This document shows positions 6,461-11,337 of a stretch of 11,337 nucleotides of DNA, in pieces. This stretch comes from an uncultured bacterium (GTDB lineage Bacteria > Actinomycetota > Actinomycetes > S36-B12). The position numbers and the translations under genes are program-made. The number at the start of each line of letters is the position of its first letter. Within the stretch, counting starts at the first letter, position 1. The stretch spans positions 1 through 11,337 of the forward strand of contig CAJBMR010000015.1 in NCBI GenBank assembly GCA_903954205.1, read 5' to 3'. The notes beneath the pieces are model-generated. The model ran no database searches. It was not told where the DNA came from and worked only from the letters and a program-made list of their open reading frames with translations.

Positions 6461-7334
6461 AGGACACGATGACGTGGGCGAGCGGGGACCCTGATTCCCA
6501 GCGTTCGACCTGCTGGCGCACCACCCGCCCGATGCGCGGGAGGAAGGCCGTGGTGTTGCCGCCGACATGCGGGGAGATCAACACCCCGGGCGCACGCCAC
6601 AGCGGATGGTCCGCCGGCAGCGGCTCGGGATCGGTCACGTCGAGAGCGAAGGAGAGGCGCCCGGCCTCCGCGAGCATCGCCGCGGTGTCGACGATGGGAC
6701 CGCGGGCAACATTGACCAGCAATGCGCCGTCGTGCATCCGGGAGAGGAACACCGCGTCCACCAGACCCCGCGTGCTGTCATCCAAGGGCACGGCGATGAC
6801 GATGACGTCCGCCGAGGGCACGAGCGATGCGAGTTCCTCCCGAGCGCGAACGCCGTCTCGTGCAGTGCGCCCCACGAGGGTGACCTCGCACTCGAAGCCC
6901 TCGAGTCTGCGCGCAAGCGCCTGGCCGATCCCGCCGGCGCCGATGATGAGCACGCGCTTGTCGGCGAGCGCGTCGTAGCGATCGTGCATGAATTCCCCGG
7001 AGGGCATCGCGCGGGCCATGTCGTCGATGCGGCGCAGTCTCGCCAAGATGAGGCCGACGGCGAGCTCGGCCGTGCTCGCGTCATGCACGCCCGAGGCATT
7101 GCACAGCGTCACACCCGCGGGCAGATGCGCGAGGGCGTGCTCGTATCCGGCCGTGGGGAGCTGGCACACCTCGAGCTCGGGCAGTCGCCCCATCACCTCG
7201 AAAGCCCACTCCCCCGCCATGTAGGACGGCACATAGAAGCGAGTCCCGGCCGGCGGCTCTGCTGGCTCGCCATCCCAGATGACCACGTCGTCACGCCCGA
7301 CATAGTCGGCGATCTCGCGCGGCAGGACGATCAC
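6459..7334 (-). CDS. D-isomer-specific 2-hydroxyacid dehydrogenase
   Basis: This 291-residue protein is an NAD(P)-dependent D-2-hydroxyacid dehydrogenase (phosphoglycerate/glyoxylate reductase superfamily). The N-terminal substrate domain (1-95) includes the TAGYEH turn (61-66). The Rossmann domain carries GAGGIG (132-137). The catalytic triad fits Arg211 in VNVARGPIVD, Glu237 in DVTDPEPL and His256 in SPHVGGNT. It is short of the ~310-340 residues of many relatives, with a reduced N-terminal half, but all catalytic parts are present. I prefer the GTG at 7332-7334, behind GGGTAGG, to the in-frame ATG at 7350-7352, which has no ribosome site; the choice is not certain. The frame stays open much further upstream, but that is antisense to the divergent sugar dehydrogenase gene. 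It precedes ilvD by 10 bp. The substrate cannot be told from sequence; it is too short for a SerA with ACT domain. Confidence 0.88.
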   Translation of the reverse strand: MIVLPREIADYVGRDDVVIWDGEPAEPPAGTRFYVPSYMAGEWAFEVMGRLPELEVCQLPTAGYEHALAHLPAGVTLCNASGVHDASTAELAVGLILARLRRIDDMARAMPSGEFMHDRYDALADKRVLIIGAGGIGQALARRLEGFECEVTLVGRTARDGVRAREELASLVPSADVIVIAVPLDDSTRGLVDAVFLSRMHDGALLVNVARGPIVDTAAMLAEAGRLSFALDVTDPEPLPADHPLWRAPGVLISPHVGGNTTAFLPRIGRVVRQQVERWESGSPLAHVIVS

Positions 7335-7411
7335 GCACCTACCCCACCACATTTGGCAAGCGGAGCATCGCCCAGGTCGCGCCCGGCACGTGGTCCACGC
7401 ATAGTGGAGGT
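7335..7411. promoter_or_regulatory. Divergent promoter region between hydroxyacid dehydrogenase and sugar dehydrogenase genes
   Basis: This 77-bp gap separates two divergent starts. On the plus strand CATAGT (7400-7405) is a plausible -10 element placed so that transcription would begin at about 7412, the A of the ATG, which would give a leaderless message. The -10 sits inside a small inverted repeat, TCCAC (7394-7398) with GTGGA (7404-7408), a possible operator. CACGTG is at 7387-7392. No clear -35 or minus-strand promoter could be identified. Confidence 0.35.
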
Positions 7412-8488
7412 ATGCGAACTCTGTCGGCCCTCGCAGCCTGCGCGCTCGCCCCACTCGTCCTCGTGGCGTGCTCATCCGGGACAACCGTGTCGGGACCGAC
7501 ACCGGCGACTCCCTCCGCGGAGCCGCCCGGAGTGAGCGTGGTCGCCGACCTCGGCTCGGACCTCGTCTCGCCCTGGGGACTGGCGCGACTGGCCGACGGA
7601 TCCGCATTCGTGAGCGAGAGGGACACGGGCCGCATCGTCCAGGTGGCAGGAGACGGATCCCAGACCGAGATCGCCCAGATCCCGCAGGCCGCGCCGGACG
7701 GGGAAGGTGGGCTCCTCGGCATCGCCATCGATCCGAGCGGCGCCTGGCTCTACACCTACGTGACCACCACATCGGACAACCGCGTGATCCGCGTGCCACT
7801 CGATGATCCGAGCGCAGCGCCCGAGGACATCCTCACCGGCATCCCCAAGGCCGGCATCCACAACGGCGGGCGGATCGCCTTCGGTCCCGACGGTGATCTC
7901 TACGTCGCTACGGGCGACGCGGGACAGCCCGAACTCGCTCAGGACCCGGCCTCTCTCGCCGGCAAGATCCTGCGCGTGGATCCCGAGGGCGGCGTACCCG
8001 ACGACAATCCCTTCCCTGCATCGCCCGTGTGAAGCCTGGGCCACCGCAATGTGCAGGGCCTCGCCTTCGACTCGCAGGGGCGCCTCTGGGCGACGGAGTT
8101 CGGTTCGAAGGATGCCGATGAGCTCAATCTCATCGAGCCCGGCGCCAACTACGGCTGGCCCCTTGTCGAGGGCACCGGCAACGACCCTGCGTACGTGAAC
8201 CCGCAGGCCCAGTGGACTCCGACCTCACTCGCCTCGCCGAGCGGCCTGGCGATCGTCGACGACGTGGCCTACGTCGCATCACTGCGCGGCGAGGTCCTCT
8301 GGCAGGTGCCGCTGGTAGATGGTCGCGCTGCCACGCCGATCGCACTCGACCTCGGCGACCTCGGCCGACTCCGCACCGTCGAGGCACTGCCCGACGGCTC
8401 GCTGTGGCTCATGACGTCCAACACCGACGGTCGAGGGGATCCGCGGGATGCCGACGACCGCATCCTCGTCTTGAAACTCGCGGCGTAA
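7412..8488 (+). pseudogene. Glucose/sorbosone dehydrogenase-family lipoprotein, interrupted by in-frame TGA
   Basis: Both halves (7412-8032 and the continuation to TAA at 8488) lie in one frame and together encode a 358-codon beta-propeller of the glucose/sorbosone dehydrogenase (soluble PQQ-type) family. The start MRTLSALAACALAPLVLVAC has a lipobox (LVAC, Cys20), followed by a Ser/Thr/Pro linker to about residue 40, so the protein would be an exported lipoprotein. Family motifs are SPWGLARL (53-60), GLLGIAIDP (100-108), the His150 active-site block GIHNGGRIAFGPDGDLYVATGDAG (148-171), and GHRNVQGLAFD after the break. Codon 207 (8030-8032) is TGA where relatives usually have an aromatic residue before S-x-GHRN; TGG to TGA would explain it. 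Nothing else is disrupted. It may be a recent pseudogene, a sequence error, or a readthrough gene. GGAGG is only 1 nt before the ATG, too close for a normal ribosome site. Sugar oxidation is unproven for actinobacterial members. Confidence 0.8.
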
Positions 8489-8521
8489 ATCGGTGATGGT
8501 CCGCTGGCCGATGTGGTGAGT

Positions 8522-8570
8522 GTTCTCCGGTCGGAATGAGTCACCGGGTGGCACTTTCTGACCAGAGAAC
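8522..8570. repeat. Long imperfect palindrome between the sugar dehydrogenase gene and gatB
   Basis: GTTCTCCGGTCGGAA (8522-8536) can pair with TTCTGACCAGAGAAC (8556-8570): on the plus strand 13 of 15 positions are Watson-Crick pairs, one is a G-T wobble and one a mismatch. The centre can form a smaller stem (CAC 8542-8544 with GTG 8548-8550). It sits between two convergent genes and could act as a bidirectional terminator, though no T-run follows. It could also be a remnant of a mobile-element end; I cannot identify a family. Confidence 0.6.
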
Positions 8571-8572
8571 CT

Positions 8573-8634
8573 CCCGATGCGCGCCAGCTCTCGTTGGCGC
8601 CGGACCCGATGCGCGTCAGTTCTCGCTGACGCCG
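8573..8634. repeat. Two tandem copies of a 30-bp hairpin unit spanning the gatB stop
   Basis: Unit 8573-8602 and unit 8605-8634 (period 32 bp) match at 26 of 30 positions. Each folds: GCGTCAG (8613-8619) with CTGACGC (8626-8632), a perfect 7-bp stem, and GCGCCAG (8581-8587) with TTGGCGC (8594-8600), 6 pairs plus a G-T. The first of these contains the last codons and TGA stop of gatB. The likely role is transcription termination or 3'-end protection of the gatAB message, duplicated in tandem. Confidence 0.7.
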
Positions 8635-10127
8635 AGGCGCTCGAGCAGAAGCGCCCGCACCTTGCCCGCATCCGCCTGGCCTCGCGTCGACTTCATGACC
8701 GCGCCCACGATGGCACCCGCGGCCTGCACCTTCCCGGACCGGATCTTCTCCGCGACATCGGGTTGGGCGGCCAGAGCCTCGTCGATAGCCGCGAGCAGCG
8801 CACCATCGTCGGATACGACAGCCAGTCCGCGGGCGGCGACGACCTCGTCGGGCGTGCCCTCCCCCGCGATCACGCCTTCGAAGACCTGACGCGCCAGCTT
8901 GTCGTTGAGCGCACCCGACGCGATGAGCTCCTCCACGCGCGCGATGTCCGCGGACGTCACCGCGAGCGAGGCCGGCTCCACACCGGACTCGTTGGCGATG
9001 CGCGTGAACTCCCCCGCCCACCACTTGCGCGCGGCATCAGGCGCCACGCCCGCGGCGACGGACTCTTCGACGAGCTCAAGCACACCGGCATTGACGAGCG
9101 TGGCCATCTCGAAGTCGCCGATCCCCCAGGCCTGCGCGAGACGCGCACGATGCACCGACGGCTGCTCCGGCTGCGTGCGGCGCAACTCCTCCACCCATTC
9201 GCGGGCGGGCGCGATGGGCACGAGATCGGGCTCGGGGAAGTAGCGGTAGTCCTCCGCGTGCTCCTTGGAGCGGCCCGGCGTGGTGACGCCGGTGTCCTCA
9301 TGGAAGTGGCTCGTCTCCTGCACAACACGGCCACCGGACTTCAGGACCCCTGCCTGACGCTCGACCTCTGAGCGCACGGCGCGCTCGACCGAGCGCAGGG
9401 AGTTGACGTTCTTGGTCTCTGAGCGCGTGCCCCACGGATCGCCCGGCAGGTTGAGCGAGAGGTTGGCGTCACACCGCAGCGAGCCTTCCTCCATCTTGAC
9501 GTCAGAGACGCCGAGGCCGCGCATGATGTCGCGCAATTCGGTGACGTAGGCGCGTGCCACCTCGGGGGCCAGGGCACCCGTGCCTGTCACCGGCTTGGTG
9601 ACGATCTCCACGAGCGGGATGCCCGCGCGGTTGTAGTCGACCAGGGAGTAATCGGCACCGTGAATGCGCCCGGTCGCGCCACCCGCATGCGTGAGTTTGC
9701 CGGTGTCCTCTTCGAGATGCACCCGCTCGATGCCGACGCGCACGACCATCGGGCCGTCATCGGTGGGCACCGTGACGTCGAGATAGCCGTCGACGCAGAG
9801 CGGCTCGTCGTACTGGCTGACCTGATAGTCCTTGGGCATGTCGGGGTAGAAGTAGTTCTTGCGTGCCATCCGGCACCACTCGGCGATGGAGCAGTTGAGC
9901 GCAAGGCCGATGCGGATCGTCGACTCGATCGCCATGGCATTCATCACCGGCATCGAACCGGGCAGGCCGAGGCAGATGGGGCACACCTGGGTATTGGGTG
10001 GAGCGCCGAAGGCGGTGGGGCACCCGCAGAAGATCTTGGACTCCGTGCCGAGCTCGACGTGGACCTCCATGCCGATGACGGGCTCGAACTCCGCGACAGC
10101 GTCGGCGTAGGGAATGGGTGCGCTCAC
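8616..10127 (-). CDS. gatB: Aspartyl/glutamyl-tRNA amidotransferase subunit B
   Basis: GatB is the tRNA-binding subunit of GatCAB. It phosphorylates Glu- or Asp-tRNA before amidation with ammonia supplied by GatA, making Gln-tRNA(Gln) or Asn-tRNA(Asn). The 503-residue product has the normal length. The N-terminal cradle begins EFEPVIGMEVHVEL (13-26), followed by a probable zinc site CGC (34-36) and CPIC (49-52). Other signatures are NYFYPDMPKDYQVSQYDEPL, HLEEDTGKLTH, DYNRAGIPLVEIVT, the MEEGSLRCDANLS block and KNVNSLRSVERAV. The C-terminal YqeY-like tail, which binds tRNA, ends KVRALLLERLGVSEN. The GTG at 10125-10127 is preferred over an ATG 12 codons upstream because it overlaps the gatA stop (GTGA) and has GAGGAGG about 10 nt upstream within gatA. 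Its stop lies inside a hairpin repeated in tandem downstream. Confidence 0.97.
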   Translation of the reverse strand: MSAPIPYADAVAEFEPVIGMEVHVELGTESKIFCGCPTAFGAPPNTQVCPICLGLPGSMPVMNAMAIESTIRIGLALNCSIAEWCRMARKNYFYPDMPKDYQVSQYDEPLCVDGYLDVTVPTDDGPMVVRVGIERVHLEEDTGKLTHAGGATGRIHGADYSLVDYNRAGIPLVEIVTKPVTGTGALAPEVARAYVTELRDIMRGLGVSDVKMEEGSLRCDANLSLNLPGDPWGTRSETKNVNSLRSVERAVRSEVERQAGVLKSGGRVVQETSHFHEDTGVTTPGRSKEHAEDYRYFPEPDLVPIAPAREWVEELRRTQPEQPSVHRARLAQAWGIGDFEMATLVNAGVLELVEESVAAGVAPDAARKWWAGEFTRIANESGVEPASLAVTSADIARVEELIASGALNDKLARQVFEGVIAGEGTPDEVVAARGLAVVSDDGALLAAIDEALAAQPDVAEKIRSGKVQAAGAIVGAVMKSTRGQADAGKVRALLLERLGVSEN

Positions 10128-11337
10128 AGCGACGGCACCTCCTCGATCAGCAGGTGTCCCCATCGGTCGCGAAGCGCACCCTCGAGCGCGCCGCCGACGA
10201 GGTAGAGACGGTCGTCGGCCATGGCCGGAGCCATGATCTGCATCCCGACCGGAAGCGAATCCTCAGGCGCGAGGCCGACCGGGAGTGACATCGCGCAGTT
10301 GCCGGCCATGTTGACCGGGATCGTGGCGACGTCGTTGAGGTACATCGCGAGGGGGTCGTCGACCTTCTCACCGATGCGGAAGGCGGTCGTCGGCGCCGTG
10401 GGAGAGACGAGTACGTCGCACTGGGCGAAGGCGGCCTCGAAATCGCGCTGGATGAGGGTGCGGACCTTCTGCGCCTGGCCGTAGTAGGCGTCGTAATAGC
10501 CGCTCGACAGGGCGTAGGTGCCGAGCATGATGCGTCGCTTCACCTCGGGACCGAATCCTGCCTCTCGCGTCAGCGACATCACCTCCTCGACCGACCGATC
10601 ACCGTCGTCGCCGACGCGCAGGCCGTAGCGCATGCCGTCGAAGCGCGCGAGATTGGAGGAGCACTCGCTCGGAAGGATGAGGTAGTACGCGCCGAGGGCG
10701 TACTCGAAGTGCGGGCATGACACCTCGACGACCTCGGCACCGAGGTGCTCGAGGATCTCCACAGCCTCGCGGAAGCGCTGCTCCACTCCCGCCTGATAGC
10801 CCTCGCCGGTGAGCTCGCGCACGAGCCCAATGCGCATGCCGCGCACATCGGCGCGCGCAGCGGCGGCGACGACATCGGGCATGGGGTCGGGGATCGAGGT
10901 GGAGTCGCGAGGGTCATGACCCCCGATGACGGAGTGCAGGAGGGCGGCATCCATGACCGTGCGGGTGCAGGGGCCAGCCTGGTCGAGGCTCGAGGCAAGT
11001 GCGACGAGTCCGTAGCGCGAGACTCCGCCGTACGTCGGCTTGACGCCGACCGTGCCGGTGACGGCCGCAGGCTGACGGATGGAGCCGCCCGTGTCGGTGC
11101 CGATCGCGAGAGGAGCCTCGAAGGACGCGATGGCCGCAGCCGAGCCTCCTCCGGATCCGCCGGGGATGCGATCGAGGTCCCAGGGATTGTGCGTCGGGCC
11201 GTACGCCGAGTGCTCGGTGGAGGAGCCCATCGCGAACTCGTCCATGTTGGTCTTGCCGAGGATGGGAATCCCTGCAGCGCGCAAGCGCTCGACGACCGTG
11301 GCGTCGTAAGGGGGTCGCCAGCCCTCGAGGATGCGCG
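10124..11337 (-). CDS. gatA: Aspartyl/glutamyl-tRNA amidotransferase subunit A, N-terminus outside window
   Basis: GatA is the amidase-signature glutaminase subunit that releases ammonia from glutamine for GatB. The 403 visible residues begin RILEGWRPPYDATVVERL and run to EEVPSL at the TGA (10124-10126). The amidase signature is intact: IPGGSGGGSAAAIA supplies the cis-Ser and GTDTGGSIRQPA the nucleophilic Ser 24 residues later, the spacing expected for GatA. The catalytic Lys lies in the roughly 90 residues missing beyond the window edge. GKTNMDEFAMGSSTEHSAYGPTHNPWD and the C-terminal LPVGLAPEDSLPVGMQIMAP are characteristic. A TTG at 11282-11284 is just an internal Leu codon (VERLRAAG). gatB follows with a 4-nt overlap; gatC would be expected upstream, outside the window. 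Confidence 0.97.
   Translation of the reverse strand, partial: RILEGWRPPYDATVVERLRAAGIPILGKTNMDEFAMGSSTEHSAYGPTHNPWDLDRIPGGSGGGSAAAIASFEAPLAIGTDTGGSIRQPAAVTGTVGVKPTYGGVSRYGLVALASSLDQAGPCTRTVMDAALLHSVIGGHDPRDSTSIPDPMPDVVAAAARADVRGMRIGLVRELTGEGYQAGVEQRFREAVEILEHLGAEVVEVSCPHFEYALGAYYLILPSECSSNLARFDGMRYGLRVGDDGDRSVEEVMSLTREAGFGPEVKRRIMLGTYALSSGYYDAYYGQAQKVRTLIQRDFEAAFAQCDVLVSPTAPTTAFRIGEKVDDPLAMYLNDVATIPVNMAGNCAMSLPVGLAPEDSLPVGMQIMAPAMADDRLYLVGGALEGALRDRWGHLLIEEVPSL

Noticed and set aside
6449..6568. N-terminal extension of IlvD by 40 codons
   Set aside because: It would overlap the upstream gene, lacks family similarity, and ATG 6448 has a well-placed ribosome site.
6567..7535. 322-codon plus-strand frame opposite the hydroxyacid dehydrogenase
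   Set aside because: It covers the divergent promoter region and reads as a compositional shadow.
8030..8032. Selenocysteine codon
   Set aside because: The position is normally aromatic rather than Cys, the flanks show no redox motif, and no obvious insertion-element stem follows immediately; a nonsense change is simpler.
8489..8512. ATCGG/CCGAT stem just after the sugar dehydrogenase stop
   Set aside because: Only 5 pairs around a 14-nt loop; too weak to call a terminator.
8577..9371. 264-codon plus-strand frame opposite gatB
   Set aside because: Antisense to the conserved GatB C-terminal half, with no recognisable domain.

Overview
The window is high-GC DNA from an actinobacterium. The evidence is GTG starts with strong purine-rich ribosome binding sites, the classic actinobacterial form of IlvD, a DUF2510/DUF4190-type small membrane protein, an adjacent gatA-gatB pair, and a lipoprotein of the glucose/sorbosone dehydrogenase family next to gatB. 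I cannot name a genus from sequence alone. No RNA gene, CRISPR array, transposase or phage gene is visible, and no gene-free stretch exceeds 130 bp.

Left part (1-3106, plus strand): three tightly coupled genes that look like a sugar-acid catabolic operon entering from the left. They are the C-terminal half of a Gfo/Idh/MocA sugar dehydrogenase, a 586-residue protein I recognise as the D-apionate lactonase family (ApnL), and a short-chain dehydrogenase (SDR). Dehydrogenase plus lactonase gives the first two steps of D-apiose breakdown (apiose to apionolactone to apionate). The SDR is not one of the published next enzymes, so the cluster may hold a variant route. This is the most interesting metabolic lead.

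Middle (3112-4678, minus strand): a two-span membrane protein with an N-terminal DUF2510 domain, its stop only 5 bp from the SDR stop, and a fumarylacetoacetate-hydrolase (FAH) family enzyme resembling 2,4-diketo-3-deoxy-sugar-acid hydrolases. A perfect 19-bp inverted repeat with an internal nested hairpin (4693-4758) fills almost the whole gap between the FAH gene and ilvD.

Right part (4760-11337): housekeeping-like genes. A D-2-hydroxyacid dehydrogenase gene is followed closely by ilvD (branched-chain amino acid synthesis), both on the minus strand. Divergent from them is a lipoprotein-type glucose/sorbosone dehydrogenase gene broken by one in-frame TGA just before its GHRN motif. Convergent with that gene is the gatA-gatB pair (amidotransferase for Gln-tRNA/Asn-tRNA; gatA cut by the window end). 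The 127-bp space between the broken gene and gatB is full of secondary structure: one long imperfect palindrome and two tandem copies of a hairpin, one of which contains the gatB stop codon. The stems of the two copies differ by a compensatory base-pair change.
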